A stretch of 32,270 nt of DNA from Acidobacteriota bacterium (GCA_005808865.1 SYKU01000088.1:1-32270); one strand, 5' to 3'; shown: positions 1 to 10,757, numbered from the stretch's first letter. Made by a program: numbers and translations. The notes: a model not told the origin generated them from the letters alone.

Positions 1-114
1 AAGATTACAAGAACAAACTAGCGATATACCGAACCATTTGCAAATAAACGTGACACTAGGATTTACGCCAGAACCGCATCCCTCCTTCGCGAATCAACAA
101 CTTACCGACAAAAA

Positions 115-423
115 TCAGCGATCACTGTAGAAGATGGGTTTGAGAAGGTAGACTTGCCCCCGGAAAACGCTGCGAGGGGTCCTTTTCGCGGCGGCGTAGA
201 GATTCCGGCGCAACTCCTTCCCATCGGAACTCGAGCTTGTGAAGTTCGCGATGGAGATGCCGGCGCCGCCTTTGAAGGCGAGAACCCATTCGCGGCCGTT
301 CTTGTACTCTACCTCAATAGATTGAGCGCCGAATGACGCTGCGTGCTCGCATAGTTTTTCGAGCAATGTTGCGGGCCTGCCCATGAGTCTAGCGTAGCGA
401 AAGTCGAAGCCCCATGCAGTCAT
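115..423 (-). CDS. hypothetical protein (102 aa)
   Basis: Uninterrupted ORF with plausible soluble-protein composition; no family recognised. Confidence 0.45.
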   Translation of the reverse strand: MTAWGFDFRYARLMGRPATLLEKLCEHAASFGAQSIEVEYKNGREWVLAFKGGAGISIANFTSSSSDGKELRRNLYAAAKRTPRSVFRGQVYLLKPIFYSDR

Positions 424-523
424 CGTAAGCGGCTTTGCGAAAGCGTTGGCCAGAGTAGTGTCGAGCCAGGCGCATTCGTCCCCCTTGGCCGCCCAACCCA
501 GTCACCTTTGCCTGCTGGAGGAT

Positions 524-2464
524 TTACTCACCCGGCCTCAGGCTTTTCCCGCGAGGCCCGAATGCAGGTTCCGGTTGCTCCAGTTCGTTGGCTCCGAGAT
601 CGGGCGCCTTACCTGTATAGCTGTCGTTCACGTTCGGTATGCGAATCCCGGCGTCCACGGCTTTGCCGCCGGGCTTGAGTCTGAAGTTCAAGTCGCGGGC
701 CCGATAAACGGCGCTCGGCTGTTCCGCGTCCGGCGCCCGAAGGTCTTCGAAGACGGCGTAGTCAACCTCGACGCCGTGAACCTCCTGCCCCGTCGCGGCA
801 CTTAAGGCGGCCAAAGAATAAAACGGCTGCGGGCTCGCCCGGTCAAGGTCATAGTCGCGCAGCAGGCCTTGCCGCGGCGACTTCCAAAGAAACTGATCTT
901 TGGCCTTCGGATTCAGCCGGTAGCCGTTGTAGTCGTAGGACGAGTAGGATGTCGCGTTGGAGAATCGGAAGACCGCCCTGCCTGGCGCGTCGATCCCCAG
1001 AAACAGGTTGTTCCGGAAGTGGGCGTTCGAAAAAAGATCTCCGGGAAGCCCTTCGGCAATGACGGTGTTGTGATAGAGAACCAGGCCGGCTGGCTTCACA
1101 TTGAACTTGAGTCCGCAGCCGGTGGGAACGTGATACAGGACGTTACGGATATAGTAGGCCGGTCCGCCGTAGATCGGCTGCGCACTCAGCCCGCACTGGG
1201 CCGCATTAACGCCCCGATTCCGCAGGACGCGAATGTTGTGTACTCCCCCGTCGGCCTCAATGAAATCGTCCGCCATCAGGTGGATGTCATTGTTGTAGAA
1301 ATCGATGGCTGTAGCTCTATGGCCCTCTTCCGCATCCGGAGCGCCGTGAGTGCAGACATCAATGCCGTCGTGAAAATACGCAATGTAGTTGTGGCAGACC
1401 ACATGACCCGCTCCGTAGACCTTCACCGCGTAATAGCTTTTGAGCCGGTTGCCACCATAAACTCCGGGATTGAACCAACCCAGCAGCCTGTAGCGGTCGT
1501 CGCGGCCGATCATGACGTTGTCGGCGATGTAGAAATCCTGCGATCCGGAGTACTGAGTTGTGACACCGATTCCGACGTCTTCCAACCGGCAGTTGCGGAC
1601 AGTGAGACCCTTCGCGCCAATAACGTCCTTCAAGCCGGCCTGAAACGCGATATCGGTGTTGCGGATGGTTAGCCCTTCGAAGATGTTGTAATCCGCCGCC
1701 ATCACGTTGAAGAGTTCGTGCGCGCCATCGCCGTCGAAGATCACCTCGCCGTCGCCGGCCGCGCGAATGACGATTGGGCGTTCAGGCGTGCCTTTCGCGG
1801 TCAGGACGTAGGTTCCGTCGAAATCGAGGCCAAGCGTTTCGGAGTATTTGAACCGGTCGCCTTTGTACAGCCCGGCGTGGACCAGAATGACGTCGCCTGC
1901 CCGCACCTTCCGCTCGCCGACCACTGCCCAATCTCCGCGGCCCGATCCAAAGTAGGCTTCCTTGAGGCCGGTGAACGCCGGCTCCTGTTTCGCGCCACGC
2001 CACGCCGGTGGATACACGTGCAGGATTCGCGCATTTTGTGCGGCTCGCGGCTCGCCGCGCGTGCGGGCCTTGACGGTGTGAACGGCTTGGCCGCGCACTC
2101 CGTCAGGATCGCGCATCTCGAATCGTGCTTCGTATTCGGTGTCGGGTTCCAGGTCGAGAATGCTGCCCGCGAACATCTCGGGCGCGGTGTAATCGAGGCC
2201 GAGACCCTTGCGAAAGACCTTCTCTCCGCCCAGCCTGAACAGCGGCATACCGCGCTTCCAGCTGCCGTCGCCGGTCTTTCGATAGCTGACTTCGACGATG
2301 GCGTCGCGGTTGTCATCGCCCGCGATCCGCCACTCAAAGCCAAGGCAGATCAGGGTGGGGCGCTCCACGACAAACCCGCCGGGGCTCACGGCATCAACGG
2401 CCCCAAACACGGAGGCGGACAATATAAGGAGACTCAAGCAGGGATTCGGCGTCAACCGCGGCAT
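524..2464 (-). CDS. Secreted right-handed parallel beta-helix (pectate-lyase-like) protein with N-terminal fibronectin-like region
   Basis: 646-aa ORF; signal-peptide-like N-terminus; repeated N/D-rich beta-helix rungs (NIFEGLTIRNTDIAF, GLTVRNCRLEDVGIG, YIRNVLYHVPTGCG). Confidence 0.85.
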   Translation of the reverse strand: MPRLTPNPCLSLLILSASVFGAVDAVSPGGFVVERPTLICLGFEWRIAGDDNRDAIVEVSYRKTGDGSWKRGMPLFRLGGEKVFRKGLGLDYTAPEMFAGSILDLEPDTEYEARFEMRDPDGVRGQAVHTVKARTRGEPRAAQNARILHVYPPAWRGAKQEPAFTGLKEAYFGSGRGDWAVVGERKVRAGDVILVHAGLYKGDRFKYSETLGLDFDGTYVLTAKGTPERPIVIRAAGDGEVIFDGDGAHELFNVMAADYNIFEGLTIRNTDIAFQAGLKDVIGAKGLTVRNCRLEDVGIGVTTQYSGSQDFYIADNVMIGRDDRYRLLGWFNPGVYGGNRLKSYYAVKVYGAGHVVCHNYIAYFHDGIDVCTHGAPDAEEGHRATAIDFYNNDIHLMADDFIEADGGVHNIRVLRNRGVNAAQCGLSAQPIYGGPAYYIRNVLYHVPTGCGLKFNVKPAGLVLYHNTVIAEGLPGDLFSNAHFRNNLFLGIDAPGRAVFRFSNATSYSSYDYNGYRLNPKAKDQFLWKSPRQGLLRDYDLDRASPQPFYSLAALSAATGQEVHGVEVDYAVFEDLRAPDAEQPSAVYRARDLNFRLKPGGKAVDAGIRIPNVNDSYTGKAPDLGANELEQPEPAFGPRGKSLRPGE

Positions 2465-2574
2465 GAGAGAAGCTTATCATTCCGTTCGTTGTCCGCAAAC
2501 CGATGGGAGTCGAGCGTCCCCGCGCCCTGAGTCAAAGACGCGTATACTGGCAAGGCGGGAGTAGCGAGAATTTT

Positions 2575-3255
2575 ATGAAGCGATTGATATTGTTGAGCGC
2601 GCTTTTGTACGCGGGCAGCGCCTCGGCTGAAGACTGGAAGCCCCTCTTCAACGGCAGAAACCTCGACGGCTGGGAGAAGAAAGGTGATGGTCAGTGGAAG
2701 GTTCTGGCTGTCGGGATGCTGATCGCCTACCCCGTCTCGGGCGAAAAGAATCCGTTCGGGCAGGCGTGGCCTATCGGGGAGAAGCAATACGTCAGTTGGC
2801 GCCAAACGCAGTCCTGGTTATATACGGTGGGTGAGTTCGGCGAATACGATTTGCACGTGGAATACATGACGCCGACGGGCGGGAACAGCGGCATCTCGAT
2901 CCGGGACAGCACGCGCGGCAGGTACTCGTATGGACCTGATCCGGACTTTACCAAGACTCCGGCGCATTTCGGTTACGAGATTCAGATCCTGGGCGCCGTG
3001 AAAACCAAATACCCAACCGGGAGCATCTACCTGTTCGCTCCGGCGGCGTTCGGGCATGAGAAAGAGAACGACTGGAACAGCCTGGACATCGAATCGCGGA
3101 GCGATATTATTCGCGTGCGGCTGAACGGTCATGAGGTGGCGAGCCATCCGGGCGAGCCTGGACGGCCAAAGACCGGCCCTATCGGCCTGCAGCTGCACGA
3201 TCGTTTCAGTGTGTTCCTTTTTCGCGATATCAGGATCCGGGAGATGAAGAAGTAG
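2575..3255 (+). CDS. DUF1080 (3-keto-disaccharide hydrolase-like) secreted protein
   Basis: Signal peptide MKRLILLSALLYAGSASA; EDWKPLFNGRNLDGWEKKG motif; GNSGISIRDS; start reassigned from ORF start 2503. Confidence 0.88.
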   Translation: MKRLILLSALLYAGSASAEDWKPLFNGRNLDGWEKKGDGQWKVLAVGMLIAYPVSGEKNPFGQAWPIGEKQYVSWRQTQSWLYTVGEFGEYDLHVEYMTPTGGNSGISIRDSTRGRYSYGPDPDFTKTPAHFGYEIQILGAVKTKYPTGSIYLFAPAAFGHEKENDWNSLDIESRSDIIRVRLNGHEVASHPGEPGRPKTGPIGLQLHDRFSVFLFRDIRIREMKK

Positions 3256-3409
3256 CTTGATTCACCGGCGGCGAGACGGCCCATCACTCCCGCCAAGAAA
3301 AACCTCGCGCCAGGTGGCGACCGCATTTGGCCCTTTACCGCCCGCGACATATCCGGAGCGAGGAGGGGCGTCACTTTCGGTCCGCACGCCGTGCGGATAT
3401 CATATCGGG

Positions 3410-4168
3410 ATGCTTCTATTTCTGCTGGCTCTCGCCTTCAATGCGGCCTTGGCCCAAGTCAACACTTTAACTGCGGACTCCGGCTCGCTCGAGGTGGGCA
3501 GGCAGATCTACATGGGTTCCTGTTCCGGCTGCCACGGCGCGACCGGCGAAGGAAGCCAAGGGCCGAGTCTTCTTTCCGGCCGCGCAAGCCGGCTGCCGTC
3601 AGGTACGCTTCTTAATTCCATCAAGAACGGCCTCCCCGGCACAAGCATGCCGGGCTTTCCCCTGCCGGATGACAAGATCAAGGCGATTGCGGCCTTCGTC
3701 CGCTCCCTTACGGCGCCCGCCATCTCCGCGCGCCCTGGCGGCGATTCAGCCCGCGGGCGAGCCATCTTCTTCGGAGAAGGAAAATGCTCAACCTGCCACA
3801 TGATTCTCAATCGCGGTGGATATCCTGGCCCCGACCTCTCCAATATCGGCGCCGAACGCACGCTGCAACAACTGCGCGAATCCGTCGCGAGGCCTTCTGC
3901 CCGAATCGAAACCGGCTTTCAAGGCGTCACCGCGGTTTTGAAGGACGGGCGCGCCGTGGATGGCGTCGCCCGGAACTATGACAACTATTCCGCGCAAATC
4001 GTCGACCGAGCCGGACGAATCCACTTGCTCGACCGCGGAAAAATCGCCAGCCTGGAATTCAAGGAAGGCTCGATCATGCCGGCCGTCTCGGACTCGGATC
4101 GCATCGAGCACCTGCTCGCGTTTCTTGCAGGCCAGTCCACTCGCCCCTACGGAGGATCGTCCCGATGA
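3410..4168 (+). CDS. Secreted di-haem cytochrome c
   Basis: Two CxxCH motifs (CSGCH, CSTCH); signal peptide from MLLFLLALAFNAALAQ; overlaps next gene by ATGA. Confidence 0.85.
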   Translation: MLLFLLALAFNAALAQVNTLTADSGSLEVGRQIYMGSCSGCHGATGEGSQGPSLLSGRASRLPSGTLLNSIKNGLPGTSMPGFPLPDDKIKAIAAFVRSLTAPAISARPGGDSARGRAIFFGEGKCSTCHMILNRGGYPGPDLSNIGAERTLQQLRESVARPSARIETGFQGVTAVLKDGRAVDGVARNYDNYSAQIVDRAGRIHLLDRGKIASLEFKEGSIMPAVSDSDRIEHLLAFLAGQSTRPYGGSSR

Positions 4169-5727
4169 AACGTGTATTTGTTCTACTCATACCCCTGCTC
4201 GTCCGAGCCCAGGTCAGCCAGGAGCGGATCGCCAGTTCGCCGAACGCGGATTGGCTCACTTACAACGGCGACTACGCCGCGACACGGCATTCGTCGCTAA
4301 GCCAAATTACGCCGGCGAATGTGAAGTCTCTGGTGGCGAAGTGGGTCTTCCGCGTCGATGGAGCGAAGAAGCTGGAAGCGTCACCCATCGTCCATGACGG
4401 GCTAATGTACGTCACGAACACCAACGAAATGTACGCCCTCGATGCGCGCTCCGGCCGCAAGGCCTGGCAGTATCGCGCCTCCGGCGCCAAGGGTACGCGT
4501 GTCAATCGCGGTTCCGCGATCCTCAACGACAAGGTCTACTTCGTCACCGCCGACTGTCATCTCATCGCTCTGAATCGCCTGACCGGGAACCTTGTCTTCG
4601 ACGTGGAGTACGCATCCGCCGAGGGCGGGTACAGTACTTCCATCGCTCCCCTCGCGATACGAAGCGGGATCCTTGTAGGCGTCGCCGGCGGCGGGTCCGG
4701 ACAGCGCGGGTTTGTCGCCGCCATACATCCTGATAGCGGGAAAGAGATCTGGCGATTCTGGACCGTTCCCGCCAAAGGCGAACCGGGCTCGGAAACATGG
4801 GGGAATTTCCCGGCGGAAATGGGCGGCGCTCCCACGTGGACTACCGGTTCCTACGATCCGGAGTTGAACACGATCTACTGGCCGACGGGCAATCCATGGC
4901 CGGATTTTTATGGCGGACGCAGACCCGGCGACAACCTCTATTCCGATTGCGTCGTCGCGCTCGATGCGAATACCGGCAAGTTGAAATGGCATTTCCAGTT
5001 CACGCCGCACGACGTTTGGGATTGGGATGCGAATGAGAGCCTGGTGCTGCTCGACGGCGCGTTCCGTGGCCGCCAGCGAAAACTGCTCGTGCAGGCGAAC
5101 CGGAATGGGTTTTACTACGTGCTTGACCGCGTGACCGGCGAGTTTCTGCATGCCGTCCCGTTTGTCAAGAAGCTGGACTGGACCAGCGGTATCGACGACA
5201 AAGGAAGGCCGAAGGTGATTCCCGCCAAGATCCCGACGCCGGCTGGAACCAAGGTGTGCCCTTCCGTGCGCGGCGCTTCAAATTGGATGTCGCCCTCCTT
5301 CAACCCTTCGACGGGACTCTTCTACGTAGTGACGCTCGAACAATGCGACATCATCGTTGCCTCGGCAAAGGAGCCGGTACCGGCTTCCGGCTTCCGCGGC
5401 ACAGGCAACGAGGGAATTCCCGCGGAACCTGGAAGATTCTATCTCAGGGCGCTGGATGTTTTCAACGGCAAATTGAAGTGGGAGCATCCCATGCCCGGTC
5501 CCGGTATCATGTGGGCGGGGACTGTCTCAACGGCCGGCGGCGTGCTGTTCAGCGGCGACGATGACGGCAACCTCGTCGCCCTCGATGCCACTACGGGGAA
5601 GGATCTGTGGCATTTTTCGATGGGACGCAGCCTGTTCGCATCGCCTGTAACCTACATGTTGGATGGGAAGCAGTACGTTTCAATCGCTGCGGAAAGCGAT
5701 GTGTTCACGTTCGGATTGTTCGAATGA
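4165..5727 (+). CDS. PQQ-dependent alcohol/glucose dehydrogenase-type beta-propeller
   Basis: 520 aa; ADWLTYNGDYAATRHSSLSQITPANV N-terminus, repeated GxxxWxF/W propeller motifs; coupled to cytochrome c gene. Confidence 0.9.
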   Translation: MKRVFVLLIPLLVRAQVSQERIASSPNADWLTYNGDYAATRHSSLSQITPANVKSLVAKWVFRVDGAKKLEASPIVHDGLMYVTNTNEMYALDARSGRKAWQYRASGAKGTRVNRGSAILNDKVYFVTADCHLIALNRLTGNLVFDVEYASAEGGYSTSIAPLAIRSGILVGVAGGGSGQRGFVAAIHPDSGKEIWRFWTVPAKGEPGSETWGNFPAEMGGAPTWTTGSYDPELNTIYWPTGNPWPDFYGGRRPGDNLYSDCVVALDANTGKLKWHFQFTPHDVWDWDANESLVLLDGAFRGRQRKLLVQANRNGFYYVLDRVTGEFLHAVPFVKKLDWTSGIDDKGRPKVIPAKIPTPAGTKVCPSVRGASNWMSPSFNPSTGLFYVVTLEQCDIIVASAKEPVPASGFRGTGNEGIPAEPGRFYLRALDVFNGKLKWEHPMPGPGIMWAGTVSTAGGVLFSGDDDGNLVALDATTGKDLWHFSMGRSLFASPVTYMLDGKQYVSIAAESDVFTFGLFE

Positions 5728-5730
5728 GCG

Positions 5731-7440
5731 TTAGCGGTACGCCCGCCGCGGGCTCTCCGGAATCGCCGCTCCGTCGCCACGCGGGTCGGACGCGGCGGAA
5801 TTTACCTTCGTCGCGGAGTCGTGCATCACGGCCTGGCCGGTCCCCGCGTGCATGATGTTATAAGGGCCTAATTCGGTGATCTTGTGGCCCCGGCGTTCAA
5901 GCGCCTGCCTGACCTCGACGGGCACGCGCGTCTCCATGCTTACCTCGCAGCCTTCGAGCTTGCGGCCCGGAGTGGCGCGCGTTTCGATGAACCGTGGAGC
6001 CTCGATCGCGGCCTGCAGGTTCATGCCGTGGTCGGCGATATTGGAGATAAACTGCGCGTGAGAGAGCGGCTGCACCGGACCGCCCATGATGCCGAATCCC
6101 AACCGCTGCCCGTCCTTTTCCGCAAAGCCCGGAATGATTGTGTGGAACGGCCGTTTGCGCGGCAGGAGGGCGTTGGCATGTTGCGGATCCAGTTTAAAAG
6201 ACCCACCGCGATTCTGTAAATGAAATCCGAATCCCGGCACGGCGACAGCCGAGCCCCACAAGCCCGACACGCTCTGTATCCACGAAGCGATGTTGCCGTC
6301 CGCATCCACCGTGGCGAGGTAGGTTGTGTTGCCGCTTACCCCTCCGCTCATACCAAAATCCCCCGGCTCCGTTTTGCATTGCGCGCGATTGGAGTCGATC
6401 CCCGCCGCCCGCCGCCGCGCATAGTCTTTCGACAGCATTTGATCCACGGGCACATTGACGAAACGCGGGTCTGAAACATATTTGCGCAAATCCGTGTAGG
6501 CAATACGCATGGATTCGATTTTCCAATGCAGCGCCGCCGCGCTCATTGCCTGATAGTCGCCGAGTTTGGCCGTCTCCATCAGATTCAGCATCTCGAGTGC
6601 GCCGATACCTTGGCCGTTTGGCGGCAGTTCGTAGACGCGCCAGCCGCGATAGGTAGTCGAGACCGGGTCCACCCATTCGGGTTCGAATTCAGCGAGGTCG
6701 GCCAACTCCATCGATCCGCCCAACTGCCGTTCGACTGCGACGATCGCCTTGGCGATGTCTCCCCGGTAGAACGCCGTCGCGCCTTCCTCGGCCACCCGCG
6801 TCATGGCCTTCGCGAGCGCGGGATTGCGGAATACCTGACCCTGCGCTGGAGGCTTGCCCTCCGGCAGGAAGATCTCGGGCGCGCCTTCGCTCATGGAGAG
6901 GCGTTTTATGCTGGCGCCGCCCCATGCCGCCGCAATGCGCTCCGTCACAGGGAAACCCTCGGTCGCGTAGTGAATGGCCGGTTCAAACAACGTCTTCCAA
7001 GGCAACTTTCCAAATCGCTTGTGCGCTGCGGCCCAACCAGCTACGCAGCCCGGCACGATGACGCTGTCGATGCCAGTGCCCGGCATGGCGGTGACTCCTT
7101 TTCTGGCGAAGTACCCGGTGGTCATGCCCTTCGGCGCCCAACCGCTCGAGTTCAACCCGTAAAGTCTGGCCGATTTGGCGTCCCAATAAAGGGCGAACAG
7201 ATCGCCCCCCATGCCGTCCATCATCGGCTCCACCAAGCCCAGCACGGCGTTGGCGGCAATCGCCGCATCCGCCGCGGACCCGCCGCGCGCGAGCATTTCG
7301 GCCCCAGCCTGGGACGCCAGGATTTGCGACGTTGCCGCGATGCCGTGACGCGTAACCGTCATCGAGCGGCCATAGTCGCGTGATACGGGCTGCGCGTTGA
7401 GCGCCGCCAAAAGAACGAAGGGTAACCAAGCGTGTCTCAT
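5731..7440 (-). CDS. ggt: Gamma-glutamyltransferase
   Basis: Catalytic Thr region SGNTTYLATVDADGNIASWIQSV; GMGGDLFALYWDAKS; start probably MRHAWLPFVLLAALNAQ at 7440. Confidence 0.9.
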   Translation of the reverse strand: MRHAWLPFVLLAALNAQPVSRDYGRSMTVTRHGIAATSQILASQAGAEMLARGGSAADAAIAANAVLGLVEPMMDGMGGDLFALYWDAKSARLYGLNSSGWAPKGMTTGYFARKGVTAMPGTGIDSVIVPGCVAGWAAAHKRFGKLPWKTLFEPAIHYATEGFPVTERIAAAWGGASIKRLSMSEGAPEIFLPEGKPPAQGQVFRNPALAKAMTRVAEEGATAFYRGDIAKAIVAVERQLGGSMELADLAEFEPEWVDPVSTTYRGWRVYELPPNGQGIGALEMLNLMETAKLGDYQAMSAAALHWKIESMRIAYTDLRKYVSDPRFVNVPVDQMLSKDYARRRAAGIDSNRAQCKTEPGDFGMSGGVSGNTTYLATVDADGNIASWIQSVSGLWGSAVAVPGFGFHLQNRGGSFKLDPQHANALLPRKRPFHTIIPGFAEKDGQRLGFGIMGGPVQPLSHAQFISNIADHGMNLQAAIEAPRFIETRATPGRKLEGCEVSMETRVPVEVRQALERRGHKITELGPYNIMHAGTGQAVMHDSATKVNSAASDPRGDGAAIPESPRRAYR

Positions 7441-7863
7441 GAGGCTCCGATTTAACGGAGTATACACCGAACCATCGGCTTCAGTAGGCGCGTGGAGAGC
7501 CGGGTCGAATACGTTGGGCGCGCCACTGCGGCACGGACTCGTTGTGGCGGACGTGGTGTCGAGAGATCATCCGGCAAGCCGCCCCGGTTAAGGCGAACCC
7601 GCGGCAATTCGTCGGGCGGAGTAAAGTAAGTGATGCGTACTACCCGTTACATCAAGCAAGCGGTTTTCATCGGTTCGGACAAGCCACAGGGCTGCGGCAA
7701 AGGGTTTTCCCTAAACATTTGGCGCCGCTTGCTCAGGCGCGAACCTCAACCTTCAAGGAACGCATGTCGAACGCAATCGGGGAATGCGCGTATTAGGATG
7801 CATCCTCCAGCGAAGCGTCGATCTGGCGTCCTCGTATCAATCAACGCCTAATGTGCGGGCGCA

Positions 7864-9402
7864 TCATTTGCCCTTCAGCCCGAAACAGTACACCTGCGAT
7901 TCGTAGTCAACGGTGAATATCCGCCCCTCGGCAATCGCGAGTCCGCTGAAGTGCACCCAGCTCGCGATGTCTTTGCCGCTGCTGTACAACTCCTTTCCGG
8001 TTTGCGCGTCGAGAGCGTAGAGTACACCAGGTTGTGTGTTCTGAACCCGGGCCGGTTTACCCCCTCGTTGATTGACGTTCTCGCCCGTGGCGAGCGCGAA
8101 CACCACTCCGTTGGCAATTGCCACGGGATCGGGAACCCTGAGATTCCCGGAAATCCAGGCCGGCTCGAGACTCGGCTTTCCCGTGCGCGCGTCAGTCGCG
8201 AGCTTGAAGGCCATAACGCTCCCGTCGGAGGTTGGTCCGTTGGTCAGCGGGAATTGCGGAGCAAAGCGGGACACCGGACCGTACATGGGAACGTAGATCC
8301 AGGTTTCCCCCCGGTCGTCCCGCCAGGTGGAAAGTCCGCCCCAGATGCCCTGGGAGGTGCTGGCGTTTGCGTCGTTCCCGAGTTTGCCGGCCGAGTAGAG
8401 GGGCGTCTGATGGTCCTTGCTTCCGAGAGAGGCTGCATCGAGCAGGTAAAGAACGCCTTCTTTGGCGCCGCTGGCGAGCAGGTTGTAATTCTTCCAGGAG
8501 AACCAGACGGGACTGGCGCCACCGAAATCGAGGTCGCGGCGGTAGAGTTCGCGCCAGTTGACCGGAGTGAAATAATCGGCAAGTGAAAGGTCGCGGACCG
8601 AAACGGCAACCACGCTATTTGAGTAATCGCCGGTAGCGGGATCGAACGGTCCATCCGCCGTCGATCCGTAGGCTCGGCCATCGGTTCCGATGACGGGACC
8701 GCCGCGGCCCCAGATGCCTCCGGTGTTTGTGTTCGAGAGCAGCATTTGCCGGACCACCGTGTGATGCGGGTCGCGGATATTCATCGAGTAGAAGCCGGAG
8801 AGTGCCCCGCCGCAGCCCTGCGCCAACACCGTGTAGATGGTGTCTTCAACCAGGTTCAGACTCCAGCTCTTAGCGAAAGGCGCCACGAACTGAACCGGCC
8901 CGAAACGCGTCTTCCCGCTGCCTGAGTCGAACCCGTACAGCGCTCCGTCCTCGGCCAGTACGTACAAGATACCTGTCCGCCGGTCAAACGTCGGCGTCGC
9001 GTTAATCCCATTGGGGCAATAGACCGATCCCTGCAACCCGACGTTATTCGGCAGCGCATAAGTCGTAAGCTTTCGCGTCCAGAGGATGTCACCGTCATCG
9101 GTATCGAGCGCGGACACCGTCCCCTGATTGCCAGCGATGTACACCACGTTCCGGACTCCGCGGCTTGTGGAGACGCCGGTCGCCACGACGGGGGCCGTCA
9201 GCGCAGCGAGCTGGAAGGCTTTGTTGTCGATCCTTGTCCGCCACTTCAGTTCGAGGTTCGAGACATTAGCCGTACTCAGGGTTCTCTCGTTCGAAGCCCA
9301 GCCAGTGCGCTGCGGATCATGGCCGAAGGTGGGCCAGTCGCCGGCGCTCACGGCAGCCCGGAGCAAGAGACACAGGAACAACCCTTTCGTTAACTGGGAC
9401 AT
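7864..9402 (-). CDS. PQQ-like beta-propeller repeat protein, secreted
   Basis: Start MSQLTKGLFLCLLLRAAVSAGDWPTFGHDPQRTGW at 9402; propeller repeats (GTVSALDTDDGDILW, GVLYALDAQTGKEL). ORF extension to 9771 is out-of-frame comM remnant. Confidence 0.85.
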   Translation of the reverse strand: MSQLTKGLFLCLLLRAAVSAGDWPTFGHDPQRTGWASNERTLSTANVSNLELKWRTRIDNKAFQLAALTAPVVATGVSTSRGVRNVVYIAGNQGTVSALDTDDGDILWTRKLTTYALPNNVGLQGSVYCPNGINATPTFDRRTGILYVLAEDGALYGFDSGSGKTRFGPVQFVAPFAKSWSLNLVEDTIYTVLAQGCGGALSGFYSMNIRDPHHTVVRQMLLSNTNTGGIWGRGGPVIGTDGRAYGSTADGPFDPATGDYSNSVVAVSVRDLSLADYFTPVNWRELYRRDLDFGGASPVWFSWKNYNLLASGAKEGVLYLLDAASLGSKDHQTPLYSAGKLGNDANASTSQGIWGGLSTWRDDRGETWIYVPMYGPVSRFAPQFPLTNGPTSDGSVMAFKLATDARTGKPSLEPAWISGNLRVPDPVAIANGVVFALATGENVNQRGGKPARVQNTQPGVLYALDAQTGKELYSSGKDIASWVHFSGLAIAEGRIFTVDYESQVYCFGLKGK

Positions 9403-9469
9403 CGTGCAAGAATACCTCAATCGACCCGACGGAAACCTGCCAGTGTCGATCGGCAGGTGTGAGCAGCGC

Positions 9470-9770
9470 TCAATTCCAGCAATTCCGGTCGGGATACCTG
9501 TGCCGCACCGCTTCCGCGATATGCTTCGCGGCGATGTTCCCGGTCCCTTCCAGCTCCGCCGCCGAGCGCGCGCGCCGATAAACCCATCCGGCGGACCGCC
9601 ATTTCGAGAGTCCGCTCGCCTGTGTCGTCGAGACCGCCCAGCTTCCGGATGAGTGCCGAGCATTGTAGAATCCGCGCCGGTGCCTGTACCCCCCGCGCTC
9701 GCTCCACGGATCCGCGAATGTCCGCCCGGGATACGCACGCCCCGTTCCCTCGTTGTTCTGTCTCCCGTCA
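9470..9770 (-). pseudogene. comM: comM (YifB/Mg-chelatase-like) 3'-end fragment
   Basis: By-eye nucleotide match (~85-90%, with indels) to 20350-20690 in intact comM. Confidence 0.85.
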
Positions 9771-9828
9771 CATCAGCCGTTCAGATGGGAGGTCCCACAA
9801 CCGAGTGTAGGCTGGAAGACACGGACCG

Positions 9829-9867
9829 ACAAGTAGATAGTTCCGGCGCTACACCTCGAAACAACCG
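9829..9867 (-). repeat. Left copy of 39-bp imperfect direct repeat, possible coding relic
   Basis: 32/39 identical to 14293-14331, ungapped; minus-strand reading GCFEV*RRNYLLV. Confidence 0.6.
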
Positions 9868-9998
9868 GGCATTCAACAGCGGGCACGAATTGCCGGCCTG
9901 ACCGGAGATATCCGGTTCCACCACGGCCTGGTGGGACCCTTCGCTCAGGCGTCGCGGCCTCAGAAGTCGCGCGGATATGATGCAGGGCGACCCACTGC

Positions 9999-10757
9999 CT
10001 ATTTGCCGAACGGACGACTGGTGAAAAAGGCAATCTGGAGCGTGTGGTTGGATTCGAGAATCGCGCTGTTCCTGCGGGCCAGAAGCTGATTCATATACCC
10101 GACTTCAATCTTTCCCGACTTCCGCAAAATGTGCCCAACGGCGGCGTAGGCGCGGTTCTGATCGAAGGTACCGGCACCGTGTTTGGGAGCGAAGTTGACG
10201 AAGATCTCGTCATAGAATGCCACGTACCAGTTGCTTCTCCCGCCCTTCCGGCCCAGAGGCACCTCGGCTTTGAAAAAATGGCGGTAACGGTTCTGATATC
10301 GCCAAGAATCCAGCTTGGCGGCTCCTCCGCCGCCGGGGATCATCCGTCCGATAAACCTCTGTTCCAGCCGGAGCCGGTGCTGTAGGCGGACGCCGGCGGC
10401 CTTCTGTTTCACTAACACCTGCTGGTACATGCGGTGTTCGGGGAAGGGATAATTTGCAGGGTAATCGCCATAGGGATGAGTCTTTACGTAGGCGTAGCCC
10501 AGTGTAAACATCGTGTTTTCGCTGAACTGGTAGTTGACGCCTGGCCTCAGCAGGAGCTGCTGCCATTTCGTAATGACGTCGTGCCTGCGCCACTGGCCCT
10601 CCAGGTGCGCGCCCCACTTGCCGCGAACCGGATGGTCGCCAAAGTACATGAACCAACCGTGGTGATTGGTATCCCACACTCTGCCGGTGGCACTCTGTCC
10701 GGCGGCGCTTTCAGTGACCAGGCAAAAGACGGCGGCGGCGATTAGCGACGCCTTCAT
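9999..10757 (-). CDS. DUF2490 family outer-membrane-like protein
   Basis: Signal peptide; WDTNHHGWFMYFGDHPVRGKWGAHLEGQWRRHD; alternating beta-barrel-like pattern; terminal F. Confidence 0.75.
   Translation of the reverse strand: MKASLIAAAVFCLVTESAAGQSATGRVWDTNHHGWFMYFGDHPVRGKWGAHLEGQWRRHDVITKWQQLLLRPGVNYQFSENTMFTLGYAYVKTHPYGDYPANYPFPEHRMYQQVLVKQKAAGVRLQHRLRLEQRFIGRMIPGGGGAAKLDSWRYQNRYRHFFKAEVPLGRKGGRSNWYVAFYDEIFVNFAPKHGAGTFDQNRAYAAVGHILRKSGKIEVGYMNQLLARRNSAILESNHTLQIAFFTSRPFGK

Noticed and set aside
9403-9771. 122-aa N-terminal extension of the PQQ propeller ORF
   Set aside because: Low-complexity R/G-rich reading frame antagonistic to comM relic sequence; a good signal peptide starts at 9402.
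9902-9936. Rho-independent terminator after DUF2490
   Set aside because: Two small hairpins (CCGGA/TCCGG, CCACCA/TGGTGG) exist but there is no T-run on either strand.
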